DNA of 64,000 nt from Hyphomicrobiales bacterium (GCA_026708505.1 JAPOUU010000102.1:1-64000); one strand, 5' to 3'. Counted from the first letter of the stretch, positions 8,813 to 18,662 are shown. A program made the numbers and translations. The notes: a model not told the origin generated them from the sequence alone.

Positions 8813-9696
8813 GCGACGCGCTGCCCGAGGGCATCGAACACGCCCTCATATTCGAGAACGGCCGCGCCGCCCATGAGGATGTGCCCGTCCTTCTCGCGTT
8901 GATGAAGTTCGAGGGTGCCGCCGGACAGATGCGCCCGGACCGTTCGGGCGCATAAATCATGCCGAATTGCCAGCGCGAGAGTCGCGCAGGCCGCCGTGCC
9001 GCAGCACAAAGTTGCACCGGCGCCGCGCTCCCAAACACGCAGGCGAAACGAATCTTCCGACTCAACATGAACAAAACTGATATTGGCGCGTTCGGGAAAA
9101 GCATCGTGATGTTCAAGCAAAGGCCCAACAGTCGCAAGATCAACATCATCAAGCGCGGCCGCCTCGTTGAAGAAAAAGACGCAATGCGGATTGCCCATGC
9201 TCACGGCTCCGGCAATATCGGCAGGCTGCAGCATCGGAGGAGAGAAAAATGCGGGCGAAAGACCGGCAGCGTCTTCAACGGACAGAGACAAGGGAACCGC
9301 GTCGGGCGAAAACACCGGCGCACCCATATCGACGCGCACTTGTTCGTTTCTGGTGATGCGACATTCAAGCCGGCGTTCTCCTGCTTGCAGAACGACCTCC
9401 CTGCCGACTTGTGATTCTCCCAACAACAGGGCGATACAGCGCGCGCCGTTGCCGCAGGCCAGCGAAGACGAGCCGTCGGCATTATAGACATCCATCACCG
9501 CGTCCACCCCCTCGGCCCCGTCCAGGACAACGAGCAATTGGTCGCAACCGATTCCCGTTTCCCTCGAGGCAATCGCGCGGCGCAATTCCGGTGTGAGCGC
9601 GGCGCTTAACGCACCGCCCCCGCGCCCGTCCAAAATGACGAAATCGTTACCGCAGCCGTTCATTTTAAAGAAGGGCATTTTAGAATCGTTAAACAT
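8809..9696 (-). CDS. dapF: Diaminopimelate epimerase
   Basis: DapF converts LL- to meso-diaminopimelate for lysine and peptidoglycan. Both catalytic cysteine motifs are present: ACGNGARC (Cys81) and CCGTAAC (Cys232). The substrate motif GCGNDFVILD is near the start. An in-frame ATG at 9714 exists, but ATG 9696 has an AGGA site about nine bases upstream and gives a 295-residue product, so it is preferred. It is the first gene of the operon with mtaB and ftsY. Confidence 0.92.
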   Translation of the reverse strand: MFNDSKMPFFKMNGCGNDFVILDGRGGGALSAALTPELRRAIASRETGIGCDQLLVVLDGAEGVDAVMDVYNADGSSSLACGNGARCIALLLGESQVGREVVLQAGERRLECRITRNEQVRVDMGAPVFSPDAVPLSLSVEDAAGLSPAFFSPPMLQPADIAGAVSMGNPHCVFFFNEAAALDDVDLATVGPLLEHHDAFPERANISFVHVESEDSFRLRVWERGAGATLCCGTAACATLALAIRHDLCARTVRAHLSGGTLELHQREKDGHILMGGAAVLEYEGVFDALGQRVA

Positions 9697-9830
9697 CGAT
9701 TGTTTTCCTACCATTGCGGCAAACTATCACATCTAGGAGACGGATTCGAATCACCATTGACACGGGCGCCTTGAGACCCTAGCCTTGAGACATCCTTTAC
9801 ATTCTCTGATAGCAACGCACACGGAGGCTT

Positions 9831-10154
9831 ATGCGCATTCAGGTTTCGGCAATTCACTTTTCTCTCGGCGACAGTTTTCGAACCCACGCCGAAGAACGCC
9901 TCGCAGGCGCCGTTTCCAAATACACCGAACGCGCCGTGGACGCCTCCATGACCTTCGTCAAGGATGGACAGGAGTACCAGGCGGATGCGTCGGCCCACTT
10001 GGGTTCGGGGCTGTTGGTGCAAGCGCAAGGACGCGGCGGGGATGTTCGCGCCAGCTTGGATCAGGCCCTTGAACGCCTCGAGAAGCAACTGCGCCGACAC
10101 AAACGCCGCGTCACCGACCACCACTCAAACGCCCGCTCGCATAAAAGCGCCTGA
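9831..10154 (+). CDS. hpf: Ribosome hibernation promoting factor, short form
   Basis: This 107-residue protein is the sigma-54 modulation / S30EA domain only: MRIQVSAIHFSLGDSF at the start, a basic helix near LEKQLRRHKRR at the end. It binds the ribosome decoding centre in stationary phase. Most alphaproteobacterial Hpf proteins are long, with a C-terminal dimerisation domain. Here the frame stops just after the linker, which suggests loss of that domain. ATG 9831 follows a CGGAGG site. ptsN lies 74 bases downstream, the usual pairing. Confidence 0.85.
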   Translation: MRIQVSAIHFSLGDSFRTHAEERLAGAVSKYTERAVDASMTFVKDGQEYQADASAHLGSGLLVQAQGRGGDVRASLDQALERLEKQLRRHKRRVTDHHSNARSHKSA

Positions 10155-10228
10155 AAACCCGCTCGAGCCGGACGCTTCGCACACCACATAAAAACGTCTA
10201 AAACCACATTTCAGGAGACACATTGCCG

Positions 10229-10693
10229 ATGGAGCTGATGGAGATATTGTCGCGCGAAAGCGTGATTGCGGGCTTGGGAGTAAATTCCAAGAAGCAACTG
10301 CTTCAATCAATGTCGGAACTGGCATCCGGAGTCACGGGGCTGCCGGCACACGACATTTTTGCGACTCTCAAAGAGCGCGAGCGCCTCGGTGCGACGGGAG
10401 TCGGGAGCGGCATCGCCATACCCCACGGCAAGCTCGTCGACATGGAGAGGCTGTATGGATTCTTTGCCTCCCTGGAAACGCCTGTCGCCTTCGATGCGGT
10501 GGATGAAAAGCCGGTGGATTTGGTCTTTCTGCTGCTGGGCCCGGAAAGTGCCGGGGCCGACTACCTCAAGGCATTGGCGAGGGTTTCCCGCATGCTCGGC
10601 GACGGGGATCTGACCCGCAAGCTTCGCGCCTGCGAGGAATCCGCCGCCCTTTTTGCCCTGCTGACCGAGCCCGCCGCCTCCCATGCGGCCTAA
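10229..10693 (+). CDS. ptsN: Nitrogen PTS EIIA protein
   Basis: This is an EIIA(fructose-type) domain of the nitrogen phosphotransferase system, a cytoplasmic regulator that receives phosphate from NPr. The phosphorylated histidine is in GIAIPHGKL (His66 from this start). About 154 residues is the usual length. An in-frame TTG at 10223 sits five bases from the AGGAG site and is a real alternative start. It follows hpf, as is common. rpoN, often upstream, is not here. Confidence 0.9.
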   Translation: MELMEILSRESVIAGLGVNSKKQLLQSMSELASGVTGLPAHDIFATLKERERLGATGVGSGIAIPHGKLVDMERLYGFFASLETPVAFDAVDEKPVDLVFLLLGPESAGADYLKALARVSRMLGDGDLTRKLRACEESAALFALLTEPAASHAA

Positions 10694-10730
10694 TTTTTTC
10701 GTGATTTTCGGCGGATTCATGCGGGATACC

Positions 10731-10759
10731 CTTGAAAAGCAACTCCGGATTCCCTATCT
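10731..10759 (+). promoter_or_regulatory. RpoH (sigma32) heat-shock promoter of groESL
   Basis: CTTGAAA (10731-10737), a 14-base spacer, then CCCTATCT (10752-10759) matches the sigma32 pattern CTTGAAA / CCCCATNT closely. It lies about 60 bases before the groES start. No CIRCE inverted repeat (TTAGCACTC type) was found in the intergenic region, so control is probably by RpoH alone. Confidence 0.72.
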
Positions 10760-10817
10760 ATTCGCTGTATTGCCCTCGTGGCAGATTTATAAATCTTGAA
10801 CCAAGGAGAAATGAGTT

Positions 10818-11132
10818 ATGAATTTTCGTCCACTACATGACCGGGTCGTTGTCCGGCAGTTTGATGAAGAAAGCAAATCGCCCGGAGGCATCATCATCCC
10901 TGATTCCGCCGCCGAGAAGCCCTGCCAAGGGGAAATCGTTGCGGTCGGCCCCGGCGCGCGCAACGAACAAGGAAAACTCACACCCCCCGACGTCAAACCC
11001 GGCGACCACGTGCTATTCGGCAAGTGGAGCGGTACCGAAGTGACCATCAACTCGGAAAAGCTGATGATCATGAAAGAAAGCGACATCATGGGCGTGTTGG
11101 TTTCAAAAGGTAAGGGCAGGAAAGCCGCATAA
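10818..11132 (+). CDS. groES: Co-chaperonin GroES
   Basis: This 104-residue lid of the GroEL chamber starts [14 protein letters not shown], contains the mobile-loop region ([14 protein letters not shown]) and ends with [12 protein letters not shown]. The ATG follows an AAGGAG site. It is the first gene of the heat-shock operon and is separated from groEL by 110 bases. Confidence 0.96.
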   Translation: MNFRPLHDRVVVRQFDEESKSPGGIIIPDSAAEKPCQGEIVAVGPGARNEQGKLTPPDVKPGDHVLFGKWSGTEVTINSEKLMIMKESDIMGVLVSKGKGRKAA

Positions 11133-11209
11133 GACTCACAAAGCAAGCGGCGCAACCGTGTCGCCTGCACCCACACATAACAACCAAAACCTAATGTTGG
11201 CAGGATTGA

Positions 11210-12910
<1,701 letters not shown>

Positions 12911-12934
12911 ACGCCACTGCGGATATACGGAATT

Positions 12935-12963
12935 GAGGGCGGCTTATGCCGCCCTCTTTTTTT
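12935..12963 (+). terminator. Rho-independent terminator of groESL
   Basis: A perfect 9-base stem (GAGGGCGGC / GCCGCCCTC) with a TTAT loop is followed by seven T residues. It begins 24 bases after the groEL stop and marks the left edge of the AT-rich island. Confidence 0.9.
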
Positions 12964-13115
12964 GCGTGGTAAGGAAAAGAAAGGGGACATATAACGCTAT
13001 GTTCAACCTTCCTTATCGGGGAGTTCGTGAAGTAATTCACAACTTTGAACATCTGGATATTGCTTCTTGAAATAATCATTTTCAAGCGGTACCCAACAGC
13101 AGAGAATTAAAGCCC

Positions 13116-13229
13116 TTACCCGAAATGTTGCCAAAGATGCGTTTTGAAAAGCCTTTGTATTGTATCATCAAGAAGCATCTGTAAACGTTTGCTAAATGAC
13201 TTTCGAAATTCTGGATATTTGTTTCTCAT
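13116..13229 (-). CDS. Small hypothetical protein coupled to the 13226-13972 gene
   Basis: This 37-residue ORF starts with an ATG that overlaps the TGA of the upstream 248-residue gene (ATGA). The peptide is basic and helical-looking (MRNKYPEFRKSFSKRLQ at the start, LWQHFG at the end). It could be a coupled small protein, or the displaced C-terminal end of the upstream gene after a frameshift. No family recognised. Confidence 0.35.
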   Translation of the reverse strand: MRNKYPEFRKSFSKRLQMLLDDTIQRLFKTHLWQHFG

Positions 13230-13972
13230 GGAATTCGCTTTCCATCCTCATCATAATAATCGCATTTCTCAAGACCAAAGGACTGCCATAATATATCGAA
13301 AGCTGGGCGCTCAAAATCTTCAATATTTTTCACCTCTTGTAAATTTTCTATTTTTATCTCCGGCAAAGTAATTTGCTCTCTATCTGATGGGGGGTGCAGT
13401 TCGTAATCACCGGTAAAAAAGCGGATACGTGAGTTAATAGGAAATCTGTAATCTAAGACACGCAATAGGGAAACTCCTATTATTATGGGAGCGGTTATGT
13501 CAAAGTGTGACATGCATTTTTTAAATCCGTCCATTACCACCCACAAATCATTGATAAACTCTCCTGGGTATAGCCATCTCCTCCCTGGGGGATCATTACG
13601 AAAGGATAATGCAAATGCCATCTCCAATGCGCCTGAATGAAATATCTGCGCATTCCAAAAGTATCGCCCTTTATCTCCTTCAATAAATGGATGAGTTATT
13701 TCCTTTTCATTCGAATAAAATCTGACACCATCCAAATTTAACCTTTTTGACTCGCTGTATGTTCTCATTCGAATGAATTTAGAAATTTCCAAGGACTTAA
13801 TATCATCAGGTTTAAATAATGCTTTCTCTGATATGGGAAGCCAGTGCACAACACAATAGGGTCCATCGCTCAAAGGACCCCATACCTCTCCATTATTGAC
13901 TTTGTTTAGGCGGTCTTTACGAAATTCCTTCGCCTTTTCAATACTCTCTAATCCAGCCAATAATAGTGTCAT
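13226..13972 (-). CDS. Hypothetical protein, paralogue of the 14109-14942 product
   Basis: This 248-residue soluble protein is clearly related to the divergent neighbour. Shared blocks in the same order are FRKDRL / FRRNRL, PYCVVHWLP / AHCILHWMA, AQIFHSGALE / TQIFRSGAVE, APIIIGVSLL / AVIIGISILG and KIENLQEVKNIEDF / RIENIQDIENIDEQ. The QIFxSGAxE block and the 'vvHwlP' strand recall the region C-terminal to the AlbA_2 (Schlafen-like) domain in bacterial AlbA_2 proteins, here without that domain. This link is from memory and is weak. ATG 13972 has a GAGGAAG site. Function unknown. Confidence 0.65.
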   Translation of the reverse strand: MTLLLAGLESIEKAKEFRKDRLNKVNNGEVWGPLSDGPYCVVHWLPISEKALFKPDDIKSLEISKFIRMRTYSESKRLNLDGVRFYSNEKEITHPFIEGDKGRYFWNAQIFHSGALEMAFALSFRNDPPGRRWLYPGEFINDLWVVMDGFKKCMSHFDITAPIIIGVSLLRVLDYRFPINSRIRFFTGDYELHPPSDREQITLPEIKIENLQEVKNIEDFERPAFDILWQSFGLEKCDYYDEDGKRIP

Positions 13973-13984
13973 GATATTTCTTCC

Positions 13985-14110
13985 TCAATTTGCGTTTTTG
14001 GGAGCATCTAATTTCTCGCTGACATTTCTAATTATAGAAGTATAATCTCTACAATCAACCAACGCAAAACCAATATACCGATATATTTCAGGCGAAAATG
14101 GCAGGAGCAT
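13985..14110 (-). CDS. Doubtful small ORF with a hydrophobic start
   Basis: This 41-residue frame (MLLPFSPEIYRYIGFALVDC at the start) ends 12 bases before the 13972 start codon. The frame stays open to a TTG at 14176, which would add a longer hydrophobic segment and overlap the divergent gene by 68 bases. No ribosome site is seen for either start. It may be a membrane peptide of the minus-strand operon, or only an open frame in AT-rich DNA. Confidence 0.2.
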   Translation of the reverse strand: MLLPFSPEIYRYIGFALVDCRDYTSIIRNVSEKLDAPKNAN

Positions 14111-14942
14111 GAGCAAAATAAGTGACAGTCCAAAAAACAAATATCCTGAACGAGAAGAATGGTTGCTCTTTCTCAAATGGGCACGTGACTTTCGAAGAAA
14201 TCGCTTGAAAGAAATTGAAAAAGGGGGCGTATGGGATAGCAGGTTCCCTGGAGCTCACTGTATCCTACACTGGATGGCTATGCCTTCTGAGGGACAAAAG
14301 CCCGTAGATATTGAATTCGTTAGTAAAAGCGCATACAAAGACTTCATAGCCTTTGGAAAAAAACATCATGCGAAGTGCTACAAGAATTCAGATGGATTGC
14401 TTATAAAAACAGATTTTTTAGAAGGTAGCGAAGAATGGTTGGAGAGGTTTGATGGAGAGCGTCAATATCTACAGGGTTTCCAGTATACGCAAATATTCCG
14501 CTCCGGTGCGGTAGAGGCTGTATATGTGCCGCCAACTCAAAGACGGAAAGGGAAAGAGACAAATTACATATCTCTCTATGCTTTCGAGTTTTTCCGTAGA
14601 CAAATCAAGAATTGCATGAAACGAATATTTGACTTGAGATTTTCAAGCGCCGTGATAATAGGCATAAGCATATTGGGAGTGAAAGACTATTCGATATACA
14701 CCCCAATAATATCTGCGCGTTATTTGGTGCAACTTCCTCAAAAAATTCCTGATGATGCTGATGAAGTTCTCAATTCGGCAGAAAGTGATATAAAGTTAGT
14801 GATGAGGATTGAGAATATTCAAGACATAGAGAACATTGATGAACAAATTCTGCAACCTATCTTCGACCTTTTATGGCGCGATTTTGGATTTTTTGAGTGC
14901 GACCGAAATTTCCAGAATGGATCATGGGAGCTTCAACAATGA
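14109..14942 (+). CDS. Hypothetical protein, paralogue of the 13226-13972 product
   Basis: This 277-residue soluble, charged protein shares at least five ordered blocks with the divergent gene to its left, including TQIFRSGAVE and the C-terminal IFDLLWRDFGFFECD (IFDILWQSFGLEKCD-like in the partner). The two are far diverged, so the duplication is old or each was acquired separately. Its stop overlaps the start of the pentapeptide-repeat gene (ATGA), so the two are translated together. A relation to the C-terminal part of AlbA_2-domain proteins is possible but unproven. No catalytic motif is evident. Confidence 0.65.
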   Translation: MSKISDSPKNKYPEREEWLLFLKWARDFRRNRLKEIEKGGVWDSRFPGAHCILHWMAMPSEGQKPVDIEFVSKSAYKDFIAFGKKHHAKCYKNSDGLLIKTDFLEGSEEWLERFDGERQYLQGFQYTQIFRSGAVEAVYVPPTQRRKGKETNYISLYAFEFFRRQIKNCMKRIFDLRFSSAVIIGISILGVKDYSIYTPIISARYLVQLPQKIPDDADEVLNSAESDIKLVMRIENIQDIENIDEQILQPIFDLLWRDFGFFECDRNFQNGSWELQQ

Positions 14943-15937
14943 AGCAGCCTTCTAAACTGGATGAGAGAACGGAACAGATATTACTGAAAGCGCAAAATTA
15001 TTGGGTATGGTTTCGAGGATTGAGCTGCTTCGGACAAGTACTGCCTGTAGTATTATCTTTAATATTATTTGTCGCTTTAAGTTTCCACATATATTTTGAA
15101 CTATCGGGAACAACATGCGAGCCGGTATGTATAAAAGGTGAGGATTGTACATCTACCACGCAATGTAAGCGCAATTCATTTTCTTGGGAAAAAATGATTG
15201 AGGCGTTAGCTTCAAGTAGCGCACATAACTTAAACTTATTACTGATTGCAAGCATTGGTTGGTTTTTCTTCTATTGGCGTGCGAGAAGTGCTGACCATGA
15301 TGCAAAAACCGCCAAACAAAACGCCGTAACCGCAGAGAAGGGATTAACCACTGAGAGACTTACCCGCGCAATCAATCAACTTGCCAGTGACAAACAATCC
15401 ATATGCATAGGCGGAATTCGTAGTTTGGAGCAAATTGCCTTATCTCATGAAGAAGAGTGCATGAAAATCATACAAACTTTGGTTGCTCGTATAATTGAGA
15501 TTTCGTCACAACAGCATCTCTCAAAAAGATTGAGAGGACGACATAATCACCTAGATGCCGAAATTGCTATCATAACATTATCTAACATTACGAAACCTCT
15601 TGGAAATCAAAAAAAATCTTTATGTATATTGGCTAATATTGATTTAGAAAGCTTGCATTTTGAACAAATAGATCTATCTCATTTCTCGTTAGTGAACACA
15701 AATCTTACTGCAGTAAATTTTAAAGGGGTTAATTTTACTGATACGAAGTTATCTGAATCCATTATTGATGATGCTACTTTTGAAGATTGTAGAGACCTGA
15801 CTCGAAAACAAATTATGAGCGCTAAATGGAAAAAAGGGCGCTCGCCTCGTGGGTTACCTAAAAGATGGAATTTGCCACAAGAAAACCCCACTAAAGGCAA
15901 TGTTCCACAAGATTTGCTAAAACTGTCGAAGGGGTAG
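14939..15937 (+). CDS. Membrane-anchored pentapeptide-repeat protein
   Basis: This 332-residue protein has two transmembrane helices (about 33-55 and 98-113). The loop between them carries four cysteines (60, 64, 70, 76). A charged coil follows with the motif LTRAINQLASDKQSICIGGIRSLEQIA, trimmed here to note the typical 'AxxQL..G-I-x-LE' helix found in membrane pentapeptide proteins. Residues about 230-285 form pentapeptide repeats of the A(N/D)Lxx type (IDLSHFSL, TNLTAVNF, KGVNF). ATG 14939 has a GGGAG site and overlaps the upstream stop. The frame is open upstream but that start lacks support. Role unknown; such proteins often accompany signalling or defence genes. Confidence 0.7.
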   Translation: MKQPSKLDERTEQILLKAQNYWVWFRGLSCFGQVLPVVLSLILFVALSFHIYFELSGTTCEPVCIKGEDCTSTTQCKRNSFSWEKMIEALASSSAHNLNLLLIASIGWFFFYWRARSADHDAKTAKQNAVTAEKGLTTERLTRAINQLASDKQSICIGGIRSLEQIALSHEEECMKIIQTLVARIIEISSQQHLSKRLRGRHNHLDAEIAIITLSNITKPLGNQKKSLCILANIDLESLHFEQIDLSHFSLVNTNLTAVNFKGVNFTDTKLSESIIDDATFEDCRDLTRKQIMSAKWKKGRSPRGLPKRWNLPQENPTKGNVPQDLLKLSKG

Positions 15938-16071
15938 GTAGATTGGGGGTTTATCATCGACAGACGAGAGGATTCATTGAAAAACTTCGCGAAAACCGCG
16001 GAAAAATTATAGTTACCGCAACAAATGAGGTGCTCTTGTCGAAATTCGTTTTTCACAACATCTCTCTTCAT

Positions 16072-17103
16072 TTATTCCACTATCCAAAGTCTAGAGTCTT
16101 TTTGTGGATACCTTTTATTCTCTGAGATTATCGCAGACGAATAGTAGTGAATCTGTTCCTGGCCAAGTTTTTTCCAGTCCTGCCTCCTATCTTTTAGGCT
16201 AGAGATGTTTTCATACCCGATTGTAAAATCCTCCCCATCACTAGCTTTGGAAGTTAATTTAATTATTCTGATTGCTCGTAGAGTTTTCGATTCTGATAAA
16301 TTTTCTCTCCCAATTGTGCGCAGATCGGTTAAAATATCATCAAGCAAGGATTCCGTTTTCTTGCGGAACATATCATGAATTTTTGCCACTTCCTCGATAT
16401 ACCCACGCAACATAAATTTTATATCAAAGCGATCACATCCAGTTTGTTTCATTAGCATAAAGTCATCTTCGCAATCCTTTTTAAATTTTCGATCTCTAAT
16501 TGCGGTATCTATGATAATTGCTGGATTGCTAGTATTTCGAGTACGTCTGGGGGAACCATTTACGTTAATATCTTCACGTTCAAACTTGATTTGTAAAATG
16601 CCCTGAACATCAGCATAAGGAGCATGAGTTATAAAATTTCGAAGGGCTTGCATAATGCGGTATTCAAGCCGGGTATCGCAAGAGCAAGCAAACTGATTTT
16701 CTATGTCGTTTATATCTTTTTGTGTAATTTTCTCTGAACTTTTTGTTAATTCTTTCAAATCTTTTACATATGAGTTGCGTAAACTGTTGATATAGGTGTG
16801 TATGGTGTTTAACAATGCCATCAGGCTTACATGGATTTTTTGTTGTCCCAACCATCCAATTCTACGATCGTCTTGTAAGGCGCAATGATTATAATCAAAC
16901 GAAATCTCAAAAAGAGACATTTCAAAATTCTTGTAGGCTTGTCCTATGGAGGCATAATGGTTTTCCGCAAGCCATAATATCTTCAAAACTTCGTCTTTTG
17001 CTTTTAGTTCTATAAAGGCCTCTTCATTTATCTCTTTTTCTTTGCTTGTATCCGGATAAACAATCATCACATATCTTGGCTGCTCTTGGATTGTCTGGTT
17101 CAT
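16072..17103 (-). CDS. Hypothetical protein with an RNxxxH (HEPN-like) motif
   Basis: This 343-residue, mostly helical, soluble protein carries RNFITH at residues 155-160 inside the helix-like stretch YRIMQALRNFITHAPYA. R-N-x-x-x-H is the catalytic signature of HEPN ribonucleases, and the position at the end of a long helix fits. The rest (charged, with a C-terminal helix around FRKKTESLLDDILTDLR) matches nothing I recognise. ATG 17103 has a strong AAGGAGA site six bases upstream. It is transcribed alone. A HEPN toxin or a HEPN-fold structural protein are both possible. Confidence 0.55.
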   Translation of the reverse strand: MNQTIQEQPRYVMIVYPDTSKEKEINEEAFIELKAKDEVLKILWLAENHYASIGQAYKNFEMSLFEISFDYNHCALQDDRRIGWLGQQKIHVSLMALLNTIHTYINSLRNSYVKDLKELTKSSEKITQKDINDIENQFACSCDTRLEYRIMQALRNFITHAPYADVQGILQIKFEREDINVNGSPRRTRNTSNPAIIIDTAIRDRKFKKDCEDDFMLMKQTGCDRFDIKFMLRGYIEEVAKIHDMFRKKTESLLDDILTDLRTIGRENLSESKTLRAIRIIKLTSKASDGEDFTIGYENISSLKDRRQDWKKLGQEQIHYYSSAIISENKRYPQKDSRLWIVE

Positions 17104-17167
17104 GGCATATCTCCTTATTCAAGTGCTTGCGGATTTTCTGCAATTTTCCGAAGCAACCCCACTGGTT

Positions 17168-17296
17168 TTATTGTCGTTCAATCCTTCCCCACATCCACAT
17201 CAATCCCGGACGAGAAGTTTCTAAATCTTTGGGACCGTGCTTTACCTGCCATTCCATCAACTCTTTCAAGATCGCTCCCGCCACATCTAATATCAT
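17168..17296 (-). CDS. Possible small protein of 42 residues
   Basis: This open frame lies between two same-strand genes in a 249-base gap. It encodes a protein-like sequence (MILDVAGAILKELMEWQVKH at the start, three tryptophans, end GRIERQ). No ribosome-binding site is visible, so it may be a remnant. No family recognised. Confidence 0.25.
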   Translation of the reverse strand: MILDVAGAILKELMEWQVKHGPKDLETSRPGLMWMWGRIERQ

Positions 17297-17352
17297 AATC
17301 GTCTGCTTGTTAGGAGCTGTTACTAACTTTGGTTGTCAAGATCGGGTTAATT

Positions 17353-17727
17353 TTAATTGGAGATAAACCATTTTTTAAAAAAAGAAGAAGCATCGGATAT
17401 AACTCGTTTATCTAAATCCATTTTTTTAGCAATCATATAAAAAACAAAACCTTGTATAGGTACACCTAGTTTGGATATAAATCCATTACAATGCAGTTGA
17501 GGATAAAAAATATAATTTAACATAATCGCTGTAAATACAAGATAAAGATACAATAGATAATTATACTTGTAACCAGCCTCTTGTTTATCTATTTCATTAT
17601 CAAGGGCACGTATGACACTTCTACTCCGTCCTTCAGGATTAGCATTAAGCCAATCCTCATCAACTTCGTATTCATATACTCGTAGTAACTTTTTATTTTG
17701 GGATTGTTTTTCTGGCACGGAACTCAT
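17353..17727 (-). CDS. Small two-helix membrane protein, candidate toxin of a Panacea module
   Basis: This 124-residue protein has a charged N-terminal half (about 1-55) and two hydrophobic segments (about 57-74 and 84-98, YLLYLYLVFTAIML and GVPIQGFVFYMIA). It starts 35 bases inside the end of the Panacea-domain gene, an antitoxin-then-toxin order. Panacea antitoxins are known to pair with many unrelated toxins, including membrane-acting ones. That this is the toxin is inferred from position and the hydrophobic helices only. Confidence 0.5.
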   Translation of the reverse strand: MSSVPEKQSQNKKLLRVYEYEVDEDWLNANPEGRSRSVIRALDNEIDKQEAGYKYNYLLYLYLVFTAIMLNYIFYPQLHCNGFISKLGVPIQGFVFYMIAKKMDLDKRVISDASSFFKKWFISN

Positions 17728-18151
17728 CTAATATCATTTTATTCGGTATTTTAATATGGCGAGTTCCTTCTACATACACAGCAGCCCATGCCCCTTGATC
17801 CCAATGAGTTATCCTAACTAATTCCAGAGCAGATTTATCTTTCACTTTTTTGTATGTATCTTCTAGCATGTGATACTCCGTTTCCTCACGGTCTATATCT
17901 TTTTTAAACAAAAATGCAGTTTTAGGAATGTTGTTATATCCAAATGATTTAACGTGATGATACAAAGTCGGTGATACTGGTCCGAATTCCCAAGCTTCAA
18001 ATTCTTCGTCAATTAATGGAACGTTTTCATCTTCATTCAATCCAAGATAAAACATATGAGCGAGATACAAAATCTTTTGCATCTCTATATTACTCAAACT
18101 ACCGCTTGATATAGCACAAAGAGCCCTACCAGCTTCAAGTGGTGTAATCAT
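17693..18151 (-). CDS. Panacea-domain (DUF4065, SocA-like) antitoxin
   Basis: This 152-residue cytosolic protein has the full Panacea pattern: MQKILYLAHMFYLGLN near the start, then the block FEAWEFGPVSPTLYHHVKSFG, and a C-terminal helix with HWDQGAWA. Family members neutralise a partner toxin, in some cases by acting as a proteolysis adaptor. The downstream overlapping gene encodes a small membrane protein, a plausible partner. ATG 18151 opens a two-gene operon. Confidence 0.75.
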   Translation of the reverse strand: MITPLEAGRALCAISSGSLSNIEMQKILYLAHMFYLGLNEDENVPLIDEEFEAWEFGPVSPTLYHHVKSFGYNNIPKTAFLFKKDIDREETEYHMLEDTYKKVKDKSALELVRITHWDQGAWAAVYVEGTRHIKIPNKMILDEFRARKTIPK

Positions 18152-18239
18152 GGCAGACAGACAGAAAGGTTTTGTTGATATTCATTATTTAGGATTGTAG
18201 CATTGATATTTCAAGAAATAAACAGGGCAATCATCATTC

Positions 18240-18662
18240 TCAAAGCATCCGGATTTCCGCCGTTTTCTTCCCATCCAATAAACACTCCACCGCATGCACC
18301 TTGCAGATTTTATAATCCTCTCTTTTTGAGACAATTATATCATTGCGGTCTTTTTTTAAATCAAAAGGAAGAGATCTTATGGTTAAGCACTTCTCGTTAA
18401 TATAAAGAATAAAGACGAGTTTGTAATCCTGATATGGTTGAGGTGCGGCTATCTCAAACCAATCATCTCCGATATTTTCAAGAACATCCCTGCTTTTCCA
18501 CATAGCCCGTAACGGTATATGCAATAGCAAATTATATTCCATATTTCCACCTCTATGGGTTGCTGATACTTGGATATCATAAACAGCTTCCCATCCTTTC
18601 CTATCAGGCGGAAAAATTGTGATTTCTGGATTGTCTCCTATTGCAAAATTTAACATTGCCAT
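18240..18662 (-). CDS. Hypothetical protein of 140 residues
   Basis: The protein is soluble and beta-rich looking, with blocks WEAVYDIQVSATHRGGNMEY and KLVFILYINEKCLTI. The ATG at 18662 is preferred over the in-frame ATG two codons later because an AAGGAGA site lies eight bases upstream. It is the first same-strand gene of the right half of the island, 88 bases before the Panacea gene. No family or function recognised. Confidence 0.5.
   Translation of the reverse strand: MAMLNFAIGDNPEITIFPPDRKGWEAVYDIQVSATHRGGNMEYNLLLHIPLRAMWKSRDVLENIGDDWFEIAAPQPYQDYKLVFILYINEKCLTIRSLPFDLKKDRNDIIVSKREDYKICKVHAVECLLDGKKTAEIRML

Noticed and set aside
9769-9791. Direct repeat of CCTTGAGAC before hpf
   Set aside because: Two nine-base copies five bases apart. 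One may form part of a weak promoter (TTGAGA-16-TGATAG), but there is not enough to call a regulatory element.
10694-10817. CIRCE element upstream of groES
   Set aside because: No TTAGCACTC-N9-GAGTGCTAA-like repeat is present. The RpoH-type promoter explains regulation better.
13066-13086. Inverted repeat CTTGAAA / TTTCAAG at the left end of the island
   Set aside because: AT-rich, no T run, and the CTTGAAA lacks a matching -10 for RpoH. Could be chance.
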